Program-made: the position numbers and the translations under genes
Shown here: piece after piece, positions 27,408 to 37,395 of the stretch
Layout of the letters: each line of letters opens with the position of its first letter
How positions within the stretch are numbered: the stretch's first letter is position 1
The notes under the pieces: generated by a model
What the model saw: only the letters and a program-made list of their open reading frames with translations
Databases searched by the model: none
Told to the model about the DNA's origin: nothing
Assembly (NCBI RefSeq): GCF_019915265.1
Contig: NZ_CP082780.1
Location: 434,001 to 498,000, forward strand
DNA from: Bacillus aquiflavi
GTDB taxonomy: Bacteria > Bacillota > Bacilli > Bacillales > Cytobacillaceae
Direction of reading: 5' to 3'
Length of the DNA stretch: 64,000 nt

Positions 27408-28158
27408 CTGTTAAGTTTATTGTTAATGACAAAAAAACGAAAAAAAAAGTCGCTAGAAAATACCGTTCTATCCATTCAACAAGGGAAAACGTCGTTAGTT
27501 GATGAACTCATTGAGTCTTATAAACCATTTATAGCAAAGACGGTTTCTTCTGTTTGTAAAAGATACATAAATGAGTCAGATGATGAATTTAGCATAGGTC
27601 TTATCGCTTTTAATGAAGCAATTGAAAAATACCAACAAGAAAAGGGAAGTTCCTTTTTAAGTTTTGCGGATGTGTTAATCAAGCGGAGAGTAATTGACTA
27701 CATAAGAATGCAATCGAAAAATGAAAATAGTTTCAGTTTTGATGCAAGTGAATCGGAGGAAGATGGTACAGCTTTAACACCATTGGAACAAAAGATTTCA
27801 ATAGAAAAACACAAAATAAAAACGGATGAAGAAATGCGTAAAGAAGAAATTATTCGATTTCAACAGACGATTGCAAATTTTGGACTATCTTTTAGTGATT
27901 TGGTTGAGCAATCACCTAAGCATGCAGATGCGAGAAAAAATGCAATGCTGATAGCAAAAGCCCTCGTAGAGCATCATGATCTTTTTAATGCACTTTTTGA
28001 GACGAAAAGGTTACCAATTAAGGGTTTAGAAGAGCTAGTAAACGTAAGTAAAAAAAACAATAGAACGAAATCGGAAATATATTATTGCAGTTGCGATTAT
28101 TTTAAATGGAGATTTCGTATTTTTAAAAGATTATATAAAAGGGGTGTTGGAAACGTGA
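27408..28158 (+). pseudogene. sigI: RNA polymerase sigma factor SigI, +1 frameshift in an A-run
   Basis: SigI is a heat/cell-wall sigma factor of bacilli. The frame shows QSYKPFIAKTVSSVCKRYI-type sequence (here ESYKPFIAKTVSSVCKRYI), EKGSSFLSFADVLIKRRVID and KRLPIKGLEELVNVSKK. At 28050-28057 there are eight A residues. With seven, the frame would read KKTIERNRKYIIAVAIILNG...GVLET and end at TGA 28156-28158, the normal SigI C-terminus. With eight, sigI runs on into rsgI as one ORF. The start is probably CTG 27408 (LSLLL N-terminus) just after GAGGTGAGG; GTG 27399 overlaps that site. TATAAT at 27371-27376 may be its -10. Confidence 0.85.
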
Positions 28159-29469
28159 AAAAAGGAATTATTATCGAAATGGATGAACGTTTTTTAACAT
28201 TACTAACCCCTGATGGTGAATTTTTACGTGCTCGAAAGTTAAACCAAGATTACGAAATTGGTCAAGAAATTGAATTTGTCCCTATCCGAACAAAAAAACG
28301 TCAAAAAAAGTCATTTTTCACGTTGTCCTCCTTACAAATGAAGGCTGCTTTAGTAGCATCAATCGCCTTGATCGCAGCAATTTTATTGCCTTTTTACAAT
28401 GGAAATAAAGTATATGCTTATATGACGATTGATATCAATCCAAGTATTGAAATTGGCGTTAATAAAAATATGGATGTAATTAAGCTAGCTGCATATAATG
28501 ACGAAGGAAAATCAATCATAAATGAATTAACGGATTGGAAACGAAAAGACATTTCTACTGTAATGAAATTAATATTAAATAAAAGTAAAGAACGAGACTA
28601 TATTAATGATCGAGATCAAGTTCTGATTGCGACCGTTTATGAAGGAAAGCAGAAGAACAAATTTGAAGAAAAGTTGGACAGCTGTATAAAGGAAATAAAA
28701 ATTGTTCTTAAAAAAGAAGACCTTCTTCTAAAGGTTATTGAAGGAACGACGGAAGATAGAATCAAAGCGAAGGAAAAAGGACTATCAACTGGAAGATATA
28801 TAGAAAGAAAACAACAAAAATTTATGGAAAATAAAACAAAGAAAAGTGAGCATAAAAAAGAAACGAAAGAAGAAGAAAATAAATTAGAACCTTCTTCTGA
28901 TCAAGTGGAAAAGGAAAACAAAGAAATAGAAGAGCCTAATCCTACAACTGCTCCTCCAAACAGCAATGGTCAAGGCAATAATAAAGAAAACGTTCCTATA
29001 AACCATCAACATCATCAAAAAAAAAAATCATTATCAAAATCAAAACGCAAACCAAAATACGAACCAAAACGCAAACCAAAATGCAAACCAAAACGGAAAC
29101 CAAAACGCAAATCAAAACCGAAACCAAAATGCAAACCAAAATCGAAATCAAAACGGAAACCAAAACGGAAACCAAAACGCAAATCAAAACCGAAACCAAA
29201 ATGCAAACCAAAATCGAAATCAAAATGGAAACCAAAATGCAAATCAAAATTCTAAAGCCCCAGAAACGAAAAATACACCTCCAGGCCAAATAAAAAAAAA
29301 TGAACAAAGTAATGAAAATGGACATAATGGCAATGAAGGAAAGGGGCAAAACAACCATAATGGAAATAATGGAGAGGGAAATAAAGCAAAAGAACAATCT
29401 GTTCCAGGAAACGGACAATAGAGAAATCAAGAAGAAAGACCCGGAAACGGGAATCATAAAGGTAATTAA
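28155..29469 (+). pseudogene. rsgI: Anti-sigma-I factor RsgI, frameshifted at an A11 run
   Basis: RsgI holds SigI at the membrane. GTG 28155 overlaps the sigI stop (GTGA), the normal coupling. The N-terminal RsgI domain is KKGIIIEMDERFLTLLTPDG, the single membrane segment MKAALVASIALIAAILLPF, and the extracytoplasmic part YMTIDINPSIEIGVNKN. At 29017-29027 an A11 run sends the frame into a Lys/Pro-rich tail stopping at 29255. With ten A residues it reads instead an Asn-Gln repeat (NQNANQNGNQN type) to TAG 29419-29421, and past that TAG a sensible GNGNHKGN tail to TAA 29467-29469. The Asn/Gln version is the expected RsgI tail. Confidence 0.8.
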
Positions 29470-29476
29470 TCATTGG

Positions 29477-29518
29477 AAAACGAGCCGCATATAATATAGG
29501 CTCGTTTTGTGTTTTTTT
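29477..29518 (+). terminator. Terminator after sigI-rsgI
   Basis: AAAACGAGCC and GGCTCGTTTT, a 10-bp perfect stem, followed by GTGTTTTTTT. Confidence 0.85.
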
Positions 29519-30585
29519 ACTAGCTGTAGTCTATACAGTCTCGTACGCTTATACACTGGAAGGGTTAGAAGGGAAATAGGCCAATCAATAGAGAATCTAG
29601 TTTGTTAATAAATGATTTGTAATTTTTTAACGTCCCAATTAATTTACTATGTACGACATTAGGATGAATTGATTAAATACCAATACCTTTTTTATAAAGT
29701 ATTTTTCTCCATGATCATTTGAATCCTTAGATATTCTTGTATCAAAACTGCTAATAAAGGCGTTCTGTTAGCAGGAATATCGCTTGTGGCCAGCGTAAAT
29801 TTTAGAAATTTCTATAGTTTAATTTTTATTTAACTTAATATTTTTCCTAGTGCTTTAACACAGTCTTTAAAAAAAGAATGATGTAAATGATAATATTAAA
29901 AGGAGATTAATCATATTATTTGTATTTATTTCCATATTCGTGGTGAAACTATTTCGTTTTTAAGAATATCCTCCGCTGTATACTGGAAATATGGGGATAT
30001 CTGATTGTTTCTGTAAATAAAAGAGGAATTAAAGGAAGATGGCTAGGGTCAACCCACGTAAACCCATTTTCAGATGTCACGTAAGATGGACGAGGGGATC
30101 CAAAGCTTATTACAAGATTCACATAGCCTGTTTCACCAATTATTGGAGGTTTTGGTTTTTTCAACTTAATTCAACATTAGTCATGGGAAAATATTATCCA
30201 TGCGGAAAATATGTAAGCGCTAGTTATTTTAATTCATGTTACTGGGACATGATGATTATGAATCAAATTGCAATGATAGTTTCTATGAAAAATAATAATT
30301 CTATATTGCGGAGACAGTGAATAAGCCACCTGTTTTCCGGGTGGCTTTAGAGATGTATTTTCAACTATCCTGTCCCGTTAGTTGAATAAGAATTGATATT
30401 TATATCGTGAATTTAGTTAACCTAAGTATATTATAATTTTCTAAATTTTGTATTAAATTCCCTCTAATAATTAAGTCATTCGAAGAGGAATGAAATTAAA
30501 ATTGAGGATGGTAACTTAGCAGTCCAATTCATCAGGTTGATAGTGAAGTAGAATGATGATATGCTTTAACTAAAGTTTCATATTT
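29519..30585. other. Long AT-rich intergenic region without a supported gene
   Basis: About 1.07 kb. Open frames of 93 codons (+, 30039-30320) and 71 codons (-, 29949-30164) overlap each other, and neither has a convincing ribosome site or family. A hairpin AAGCCACC...GGTGGCTT at 30323-30348 lies just after the plus frame, so a short transcript may end there. Confidence 0.4.
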
Positions 30586-30676
30586 AACACTGGGGGAGCC
30601 GTAAAAGGCTGAGACTGAACGAATGTTCTAAACCCTTTGAACCTGAACTGGGTCGTGCCAGCGGAGGGAAGTGGGC
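30586..30676 (+). ncRNA. TPP riboswitch (THI element)
   Basis: Conserved blocks in order: CTGGGGGAGCC, GGCTGAGA, ACCCTTTGAACCTGAACTGG and GTGCCAGCGGAGGGAAGT. This is the thiamine pyrophosphate aptamer. With the terminator at 30715-30747 it should stop transcription of tenA when TPP is plentiful. Confidence 0.95.
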
Positions 30677-30714
30677 AAAGTTTACAAAATAACAGTTAAG
30701 TGAATTGTTTGCAG

Positions 30715-30747
30715 TAGCCCCCTTCTTTTAGAAGGGGGCTATTTTTA
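30715..30747 (+). terminator. Riboswitch-controlled terminator before tenA
   Basis: AGCCCCCTTC / GAAGGGGGCT with a 5-base loop followed by ATTTTTAT. Confidence 0.9.
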
Positions 30748-30845
30748 TCGTACAAAGGTAAGTATTTTAGGAGGTGATGTGATTAGGCAGCCGCTCTTGT
30801 TTTTATTAAGTAAATGATGAATAAATAAGGAAGGTGTAAATAATC

Positions 30846-31535
30846 ATGTCTGAAATAAAAGTCAAACGTTTTACAGATCGTCTGTTTGAAAATGCGCAGG
30901 AAGTATGGGGGAAAAATCATGAACATCCTTTCGTTCAAGGAATAGGAAAAGGTACATTGTCTAAAGATGTGTTTGCGTATTATATGAAGCAGGATTATGC
31001 TTATTTAATAGATTATTCTAAGCTTTTTGCACTTGGAGTGTTGAAATCACAAACACTTGATCAAATGAATAAATTTTCGCATATTTTACATGAAACACTT
31101 CATTTTGAAATGGAACTCCATCGTCAATATGCAGATGAATTTGGAATATCACGGGAAGACTTAGAGAAGACGGAGCCGACTCCAGTAAATCTTGCTTATA
31201 CAAGATATATGCTCAATACTGGTCAAAACGGATCTTTGGCAGAGCTTGTTTCTTGTCTCCTTCCATGTGCATGGGATTATTGGGAAATTGGAAAGCTATT
31301 AAAAGAAAAATACGGAGAAAACTTATCTTCCAATCCTTATAAAAATTGGGTTGAAACATATTCTTCGACGGAATTTGGTCAATTGGCCATATGGCTTATC
31401 GATATGATGGATGAGTTAGCAGAGGGAAAACCAGAAAGAGAATTAGCTGAATTAGAAAAACATTTCTTAATAACATCAAAATATGAGTATTTGTTTTGGG
31501 ATATGGTTTATAACCAAGAAGATTGGAAAGTGTAG
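30846..31535 (+). CDS. tenA: Aminopyrimidine aminohydrolase / thiaminase II TenA
   Basis: Hydrolyses aminopyrimidine breakdown products of thiamine to HMP for salvage. The 229-residue length fits. Family residues: Asp50 in YYMKQDYAYL, the nucleophile Cys141 in CLLPCAWDYWEIG, and a late Glu in SKYEYLFWDM. Single gene under the TPP riboswitch, ribosome site AAGGTG. No other thiamine genes are nearby, so it is a salvage unit rather than a biosynthetic operon. Confidence 0.93.
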   Translation: MSEIKVKRFTDRLFENAQEVWGKNHEHPFVQGIGKGTLSKDVFAYYMKQDYAYLIDYSKLFALGVLKSQTLDQMNKFSHILHETLHFEMELHRQYADEFGISREDLEKTEPTPVNLAYTRYMLNTGQNGSLAELVSCLLPCAWDYWEIGKLLKEKYGENLSSNPYKNWVETYSSTEFGQLAIWLIDMMDELAEGKPERELAELEKHFLITSKYEYLFWDMVYNQEDWKV

Positions 31536-31539
31536 TTAA

Positions 31540-31586
31540 AATAAGGCTGGAAAAAACAACTCGTTTTTTCCAGCCTTATTATATTT
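31540..31586. terminator. Bidirectional terminator between tenA and the methyltransferase gene
   Basis: Long stem AATAAGGCTGGAAAAAA with its complement around a short loop, T-rich on both strands. Confidence 0.85.
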
Positions 31587-31604
31587 TTGCTACTTTAAAG
31601 TTCA

Positions 31605-32804
31605 TTATTTTTTTAGTTTTTGAATAAACACGACTTTCAAATAATTGCCCTCTTTGAAGGTATTTATTGTTTTAAAGTCTTCTGGCAATGAGAATTCCTC
31701 AAGTAATTTATATTTTTCTCCAGTTTCTTTAAAGGCTGCATCAATGAAACTTTTAAATTTTTTCATTTGAAACGTGCTGCAATTTGTCGAGGCAATAATG
31801 ATTCCATTGTCTTCTGTGATTGCAATCGTTTCTTTCAACAGTTTTTTATAATCTTTTGCGGCACTAAACGTATATTTTTTTGATCTTGCAAAGCTTGGAG
31901 GGTCTAGGATAACTAGATCGAATTTTAATTTTTTTCGTATGGCATATTTAAAGTATTGAAACACATCTTCCACGATAATATCATGGGTTTCATAATCAAT
32001 TCCATTCATACTGAATTGTTCGATCGTTTTAGCTCTGCTTCTATTGGCAAGGTCGACACTCGTCGTTTTAACAGCTCCGCCTAATGCGGCAGCAACAGAA
32101 AAGGCACCTGTATAGGAAAATAAATTTAACACCATTTTTCCAGTTGCATAATGATCCTTTATCGTTTTTCTTACTTCTCGTTGATCAAAAAAAACACCAA
32201 CCATTGCGCCATCATTTAAATAAATGGCAAAGTTCATACCATTCTCTTTAACAATTATAGGGAATTGTCCGCGAATCCCCTTTACGTAATCATCATCTTC
32301 CACGTATCGCCCTGCTGTGGCGAACCGCTTTTTTTGATAAATGGCTTCATATGTAGTTACTTTTTCTAGTGCGCGAATGATCGTGTCTTTAAATTTATAA
32401 ATACCTTTGTTATACCAGTTGATTAAATAAAAACCGTTAAAATAATCTATTGTAAAGCCACCAATTCCGTCTCCTTCACCGTTAAATACACGAAAAGCAT
32501 TTGTGTTTTTATTTTGATAAAGCTGGTTTCTTTTTAATAAAGCGGATCGAATCACTTTTTCAAAAAAGCCTTCGTTTATTTTTTCTGTTTCGTTATGGCT
32601 AATCATCCAGCCAAAGCCTTTATTTTGCTTTCCATAATAGCCTTTACCGATAAAACAGCCTTGATCATCAATGAGCTTGATCATTGTTCCTTCAGTTTTT
32701 ACACGTTCCAAACTAGGTATCGCTTCTTTTAGCAGGAGCGGATAGCCATTTTGATAACGATGTTGATATTTACGATTTACTTTTAATGTGATTTCTTCTG
32801 ACAT
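31605..32804 (-). CDS. Class I rRNA methyltransferase, RlmI/YwbD family
   Basis: A 399-residue SAM-dependent methyltransferase. The N-terminal part has a PUA-like fold (KEAIPSLERVKTEGTMIKLID), the middle FRVFNGEGDGIGGFTIDYFNG is typical of the RlmI/RlmK family, and the catalytic domain has VLNLFSYTGAFSVAAALGG (SAM motif I) and DLVILDPPSFARSK (motif IV). It probably methylates 23S rRNA; B. subtilis YwbD is the likely counterpart. The exact target base cannot be told from sequence. Stands alone, convergent to tenA. Confidence 0.85.
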   Translation of the reverse strand: MSEEITLKVNRKYQHRYQNGYPLLLKEAIPSLERVKTEGTMIKLIDDQGCFIGKGYYGKQNKGFGWMISHNETEKINEGFFEKVIRSALLKRNQLYQNKNTNAFRVFNGEGDGIGGFTIDYFNGFYLINWYNKGIYKFKDTIIRALEKVTTYEAIYQKKRFATAGRYVEDDDYVKGIRGQFPIIVKENGMNFAIYLNDGAMVGVFFDQREVRKTIKDHYATGKMVLNLFSYTGAFSVAAALGGAVKTTSVDLANRSRAKTIEQFSMNGIDYETHDIIVEDVFQYFKYAIRKKLKFDLVILDPPSFARSKKYTFSAAKDYKKLLKETIAITEDNGIIIASTNCSTFQMKKFKSFIDAAFKETGEKYKLLEEFSLPEDFKTINTFKEGNYLKVVFIQKLKK

Positions 32805-33012
32805 CTTTTCACCCTATTCACTAAACAGACTTTCGCTAGCTAATATGATTCCCATTATAACAATAATCTATTATATAATAATAGATATTAGACTGTAGAC
32901 AAGAGGATTTCCAAATCACCAATCTAAAAAAATTCTTTAAATCATTGGCTAATCATTAGATAAAATATTAACAGACGTTCAATTAGAATACGTTTTTCAG
33001 GTAATACGTTGA

Positions 33013-33195
33013 TCAATTATCTTTACGATTGTACACAAATGAAAATATGACAAAGATGAATATTACGAAACTAACAGTAGCAAAAATAACACTAAGAACT
33101 TTTTTAGACTCGCGAAAAGTTTCATACGCAAAAATCCCCATTGCAATCGCAATGATAAAATTACAAAGTAATAGTAGTGTATTTTTTCTCATCAT
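33013..33195 (-). CDS. Small two-helix membrane protein, unknown
   Basis: Sixty residues with two hydrophobic segments (LLLLCNFIIAIAMGIFAY and VIFATVSFVIFIFVIFSFVY) separated by a charged turn, preceded by GAGGGGA at good distance. Not recognised as any family. Confidence 0.5.
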   Translation of the reverse strand: MMRKNTLLLLCNFIIAIAMGIFAYETFRESKKVLSVIFATVSFVIFIFVIFSFVYNRKDN

Positions 33196-33407
33196 ATTAA
33201 TCCCCTCTAGCTATCTTTATTGACAAATGCCTATTTTAAAAAATCTACACTTAAATACAGTATAATTGTTTATATCATACATGAATTTGATATATAACCT
33301 TTATTCTTTATTTAAACTTTATTTCTAATTAACTGTTTTTTGTGTATGCGACTTTCAATTGAATAGTGAAATAAATTGAAGGTGTATAGTACAGATGGAG
33401 GTAATTC

Positions 33408-33455
33408 ATGAGTAGACATTGGCAACAGTTAATTGAATATTATCGAACTAAATAA
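33408..33455 (+). CDS. Possible 15-codon leader peptide
   Basis: ATGGAGG-type ribosome site then ATG AGT AGA..., encoding MSRHWQQLIEYYRTK, ending TAA one base before the next codon ATG. The preceding bases resemble those in front of the nucleotidyltransferase gene (ACAGATGGAGG in both). Too short to be sure. Confidence 0.3.
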   Translation: MSRHWQQLIEYYRTK

Positions 33456-33494
33456 ATGAACAAAATTTTCATACGATACAGATGGAGGAAGATA

Positions 33495-34270
33495 ATGAAG
33501 AATATAATTGTTCAGCGGTTAAAAGAAATTGAAACAGAGGAAAATGTTAAAATCGTTTATGCTTGTGAATCTGGAAGCAGAGCATGGGGATTTCCTTCTA
33601 GAGATAGCGACTATGATGTACGTTTTATTTATGTTCATCCGCCTGAGTGGTATTTGTCTATTTTTGATAAACGAGATGTAATTGAACGGCCAATAAATGA
33701 TTTGCTCGATATAAATGGGTGGGATTTACGAAAAGCTTTACAGCTATTTCGAAAATCGAATCCGCCTTTGCTTGAGTGGCTTCAGTCTCCTATTAAATAT
33801 GATGAGAAATATACAATTGCGGAGAAACTAAGACAGTATTCTGCATCCGCCTACTCAAGAAAGGCATGTATTTATCACTATCTCAATATGGCAAAACGAA
33901 ATAATCAAGGTTATTTGCAAGGAGAAGAAAGAAAAAAATAAAAAAATATTTTTACGTACTGAGACCCATTCTTGCGGCAATGTGGATTGAACGCTTTGCC
34001 ACAATTCCGCCAATTGAATTTGATTCTTTAGTACGTGAACTTTTGCCAGCTGGTGAGCTAGTCAATCAAATTGAAATATTATTAGCTAGAAAAAAGGCTG
34101 GCGAAGAATTGGATCTTGAACCAAAGATAAATATAATTCATGATTTTATTCATAAACAGTTCAGCTATTTAGAAGATCAAGCAAAAGCCATTCCTGCAAA
34201 AATGAAAGAGAATGATAATTATTTAGATCAGTTTTTTCGAAATGCCTTAAAAGAAGTTTTTAACGATTAA
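33495..34270 (+). pseudogene. Predicted nucleotidyltransferase (YcgL/RlaP type), A-run frameshift
   Basis: The first half has the polymerase-beta motif YACESGSRAWGFPSRDSDYDVRFIYV (residues about 15-40, Gly-Ser and two Asp metal ligands). The frame stops at TAA 33939-33941 after an A7 run. One base more restores KKYFYVLRPILAAMWIERFA and the rest of the protein to 34270, giving a 258-residue enzyme. Target of nucleotidyl transfer unknown. ATG 33495 follows GGAGGA; an upstream in-frame ATG at 33456 has no ribosome site. Confidence 0.8.
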
Positions 34271-34412
34271 ATAATGTAAAAGTTCCTGTCATTCGATCGA
34301 TTTTCATAAAGCCTTACTTGATCGTATAGTTCGCTATGGGCAAATGTAAAAGCATACGATGATCCTTTTCCCCATACATTGAAATGAGAAGATGAAGATG
34401 GGGGGACAAAGC

Positions 34413-34853
34413 ATGCAGTTTTATTATGGATCGCAAATGCCTCTGCGGATTTTAGATGAGGCAGAGTTTTGGAAGCACCAAGAGGAAGAACATACGGTCG
34501 TCATTCGCGAGCTTGTAGCGGGATTAGAGGAGATGTATGTTAAGGCATTAAAAGAGTGGGAGGAAGCTTTGTCTAAAACACATAAGCAAGTCCTTCGTTT
34601 TATCGAGTCGGTTGTTCGTGCGGGGCAATATGTTCCAAACCAACTGTATGAACAAGTTTTAAAGCTCGTTTCATTTTGTTTACAGCAAAGTTTAGATTTT
34701 ATTAAATTATGTGAACAAATAAAAACAGAAAGTGAAGCAGTAAGTAAAAATCCAACTGCAAAAGTAGTATTAAATCATATTATACGTGAATCAGAATATT
34801 TTGTCGGTATTGCTCAAGTCCTTTTATATTCAAGTACAGGACAATCATCATAA
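34413..34853 (+). CDS. DUF2935 family protein
   Basis: A 146-residue helical protein opening MQFYYGSQMPLRILDEAEFW with KHQEEEHTVVIRELV, the typical start of DUF2935 proteins of bacilli, which have a ferritin-like helical fold with conserved Glu/His residues (EEEHT, NHIIRESEYF) that suggest metal binding. Function unknown. GGGGG upstream of ATG 34413 decides the start over 34392. Confidence 0.75.
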   Translation: MQFYYGSQMPLRILDEAEFWKHQEEEHTVVIRELVAGLEEMYVKALKEWEEALSKTHKQVLRFIESVVRAGQYVPNQLYEQVLKLVSFCLQQSLDFIKLCEQIKTESEAVSKNPTAKVVLNHIIRESEYFVGIAQVLLYSSTGQSS

Positions 34854-34879
34854 TGTTTTCCATTTTTCTTTATGAATTA

Positions 34880-34925
34880 GCTTATTTCCCTTCTGATAAT
34901 TTGAAGGAGAAATGGGCTTTTTTCT
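34880..34925 (+). terminator. Probable terminator after the DUF2935 gene
   Basis: GCTTATTTCCCTTCT pairs imperfectly with AAGGAGAAATGGGC, followed by TTTTTTCTTC. Confidence 0.5.
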
Positions 34926-35037
34926 TCTTTTATCTCCCGAAGAGAATTCAAGAATTTAAAATTCTTCTGCAAAATATATAACTAATATTTTGCTATTTTA
35001 TAATGTAAATATCAACTTAACTAGGATAAGGTAAATA

Positions 35038-35073
<36 letters not shown>

Positions 35074-35099
35074 TATAATTAGGAAGTGGTGAAATCAAC

Positions 35100-36026
35100 A
35101 TGAAGAAAACTTCCCCGTATATTTTATTAGTCCTTGCGACGTTATTGTGGGGAGGGAATTTTGTTATTGGACGAGCTATTTCTAGTCATATTCCCCCATT
35201 TACACTCTCTTTTTTACGATGGTGTACTGCATTTATTGTGTTTTTTCCTTTTGCCTGGCCGTTTTTGAAAAAAGAATGGAATCAAATTAAAAAATATTGG
35301 GGCATTGTTGTGCTTATGGCATTTACAGGGGTTGCAGGCTTTAATACGCTATTATATATTGCACTCCATTACACTACTTCTATCAATGCTTCACTTGTCA
35401 ACACGTCAACTCCGATTATTATTTATATTTTGTCGTTTTTTATTTTGCGGGAACGGTTTCAGCAACATCAATTATTCGGGACAATACTTTCAGTGAGTGG
35501 TGTTTTCTTTATTCTTTCAAAAGGATCACTAATGAATTTAGTAGCATTTACTTTTAATGTTGGAGATTTAATTGTGATCGGAGCGGTTATTTGCTGGAGT
35601 ATTTATTCTATCCTTGTAAAACAGTATGCAAGTAGATTACCTGGTTATAGTACCTTTCTCTTATCTATTGCTTTTGGAATTGTGATGCTATTCCCATTTT
35701 TTATTTATGAAATAACAAGTTCAAATGTGCAAATCGTTTGGTCTCTTCAATCAATTTCAGCTATTCTTTATATTGGTGTGTTTGCATCGATTGTTGCGTT
35801 TATTGCATGGAATACGGGTGTTGTTCAGTTAGGAGCGAATAAAGCAGGAGTATTTTTATAAATTTAATTCCCGTATTTTGCTGCTATATTTGCAATTTTG
35901 TTTATTGGAGAAGCATTAGCATGGTATCAAGCTGCAGGGGGAGTTTTTGTCATTTGTGGAGTTTACCTATCGACAAAAAATCCTAGAAAAGCAGCAGTTG
36001 AAAAACAAAACCTCACCATAAATTAA
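35100..36026 (+). pseudogene. EamA/DMT family transporter, frameshifted by a TA duplication
   Basis: A ten-helix drug/metabolite exporter type: LVLATLLWGGNFVIGRAIS, SFLRWCTAFIVFFPF, NTSTPIIIYILSFFILRE, VICWSIYSILVKQYAS. The frame ends at TAA 35859-35861 in VVQLGANKAGVFL. Deleting one TA of the TATA at 35857-35860 restores NLIPVFAAIFAILFIGEAL...GGVFVICGVYLSTK to the stop at 36024-36026, the normal last two helices. Total restored length is about 308 residues. Substrate unknown. Confidence 0.85.
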
Positions 36027-36140
36027 CACAAAATTACAAAAATAGTTAAAATCGAAATAAATAATTAATATAATTGTTAATTATTAAGTATACTAAAATC
36101 TGGTATAATTGAATTAAATGGGAAAAGGGAGGGGTATTTT

Positions 36141-37235
36141 TTGACTGTGACTGAAAACCAATTACACGTTGAGGAAGCGGAACAATTTATCCGAGCCTGT
36201 TATACAGAACTTGAAAAATCAGAGGATGAAATTGAAACAAGGCTTATAGAAATAAAACGAGAGATTAAAGAGCTGGGCTATTATCGGCATACATATGAAG
36301 AGTTAGCTCATGGGGCAAAAATGGCATGGCGTAATAGCAATCGCTGTATCGGCCGTTTATTTTGGAATTCTCTCAACGTCTTTGATGCACGAGAACTCGA
36401 ATCAGAGGAAGAAATATTTGAAGCACTTTTACACCATATAAAATATGCAACGAACGATGGCAAAATACGTCCGACGATTACGATTTTGAAACAAAAAACA
36501 TCCGACCGGGAACAGATTCGGATTTGGAATCAGCAACTTATTCGTTACGCGGGTTATTCAACTGAACATGGTGTAATAGGAGATCCAGCTTCAACTGAAT
36601 TTACAAAAGTGTGTGAGTCGTTAGGGTGGGAGGGAGAACAAACCGATTATGATATTCTACCTTTAGTGATCCAAATCCAGAATCGTCCACCTAAAATATT
36701 TGAAATTCCGCGGGAGTCTGTTCTGGAAGTTCCTATACGCCATCCTGAATTAGAAGAGTTCAATCAATTGAATATGAAGTGGTACGCTGTTCCGATTATT
36801 TCGAATATGAAGCTCTCTATCGGGGGGATTGAGTATACAGCAGCCCCATTTAATGGTTGGTATATGGGGACTGAGATTGGTGCGCGAAATTTAGCTGATC
36901 CGTTCCGATATAATTTTTTGCCTAAAATAGCAGCTATTATGGGACTTGATACAAGTATAAATCGTTCACTATGGAAAGATGAGGCACTAGTTGAACTAAA
37001 TAGAGCTGTGTTAAATTCCTTTCATGAAAAAGGGGTTAGTATTGTGGATCATCATACTGCTGCCCAACAGTTTAAACATTTTGAACAAAATGAACAAGCA
37101 TGCGGGAGAGCTGTAACTGGCGACTGGACATGGCTTATTCCGCCTATTTCGCCTGCCGCAACTCATATTTTCCATCAATCATACAATGATCAAGATGTTA
37201 AACCGAATTATTCTTATCAAGAAAATCCTTATTGA
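36141..37235 (+). CDS. nos: Nitric oxide synthase oxygenase
   Basis: Oxidises arginine to nitric oxide and citrulline. At 364 residues it is the haem/oxygenase domain only, as in all bacillar NOS; electrons come from general flavodoxin reductases. The haem-thiolate Cys69 is in [31 protein letters not shown] and the pterin-side [15 protein letters not shown] and [20 protein letters not shown] are present. TTG start behind GGGAGGGGT. Single gene. Family roles include oxidative-stress and antibiotic tolerance. Confidence 0.95.
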   Translation: MTVTENQLHVEEAEQFIRACYTELEKSEDEIETRLIEIKREIKELGYYRHTYEELAHGAKMAWRNSNRCIGRLFWNSLNVFDARELESEEEIFEALLHHIKYATNDGKIRPTITILKQKTSDREQIRIWNQQLIRYAGYSTEHGVIGDPASTEFTKVCESLGWEGEQTDYDILPLVIQIQNRPPKIFEIPRESVLEVPIRHPELEEFNQLNMKWYAVPIISNMKLSIGGIEYTAAPFNGWYMGTEIGARNLADPFRYNFLPKIAAIMGLDTSINRSLWKDEALVELNRAVLNSFHEKGVSIVDHHTAAQQFKHFEQNEQACGRAVTGDWTWLIPPISPAATHIFHQSYNDQDVKPNYSYQENPY

Positions 37236-37239
37236 AAGG

Positions 37240-37335
37240 AACTGTTGACAAAAGACAAAAGAATTCATGAACGATATGTTCTATTCGCTTTCATCTTGTT
37301 GCTCGAGTCGTTGACTGACAAGCGTTTTCTAGTTT
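37240..37335 (-). repeat. Dispersed element, copy E
   Basis: ACTGTTGACAAAAG, then TTCATGAACGATATGTTCTA, TTCGCTTTCATC, and TTGACTGACAAGCGTTTTC: a full reverse-orientation copy. Confidence 0.75.
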
Positions 37336-37360
37336 CGCGGAAAAGCGATTCAAAGTATTA

Positions 37361-37385
37361 AAGGGACTGTTTTAGTCCCTTTTTG
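37361..37385. terminator. Terminator between nos and the Ca2+-ATPase gene
   Basis: AAGGGACT / AGTCCCTT with a 5-base loop and TTTTT; the genes converge here. Confidence 0.8.
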
Positions 37386-37395
37386 ATTACATCAT

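Noticed and set aside
29081..29293. Third-frame Lys/Thr repeat ORF inside the rsgI tail
   Set aside because: It is a shadow of the Asn-Gln codon repeat; the Asn-Gln frame fits known RsgI tails.
30039..30320. 93-codon ORF before a hairpin
   Set aside because: Unnatural composition, overlapping minus-strand ORF, no ribosome site and no family; kept only as a note on the intergenic region.
36141..37235. NOS gene truncated because no reductase domain is present
   Set aside because: Bacillar NOS proteins are normally oxygenase-only, and the length of 364 residues is standard.
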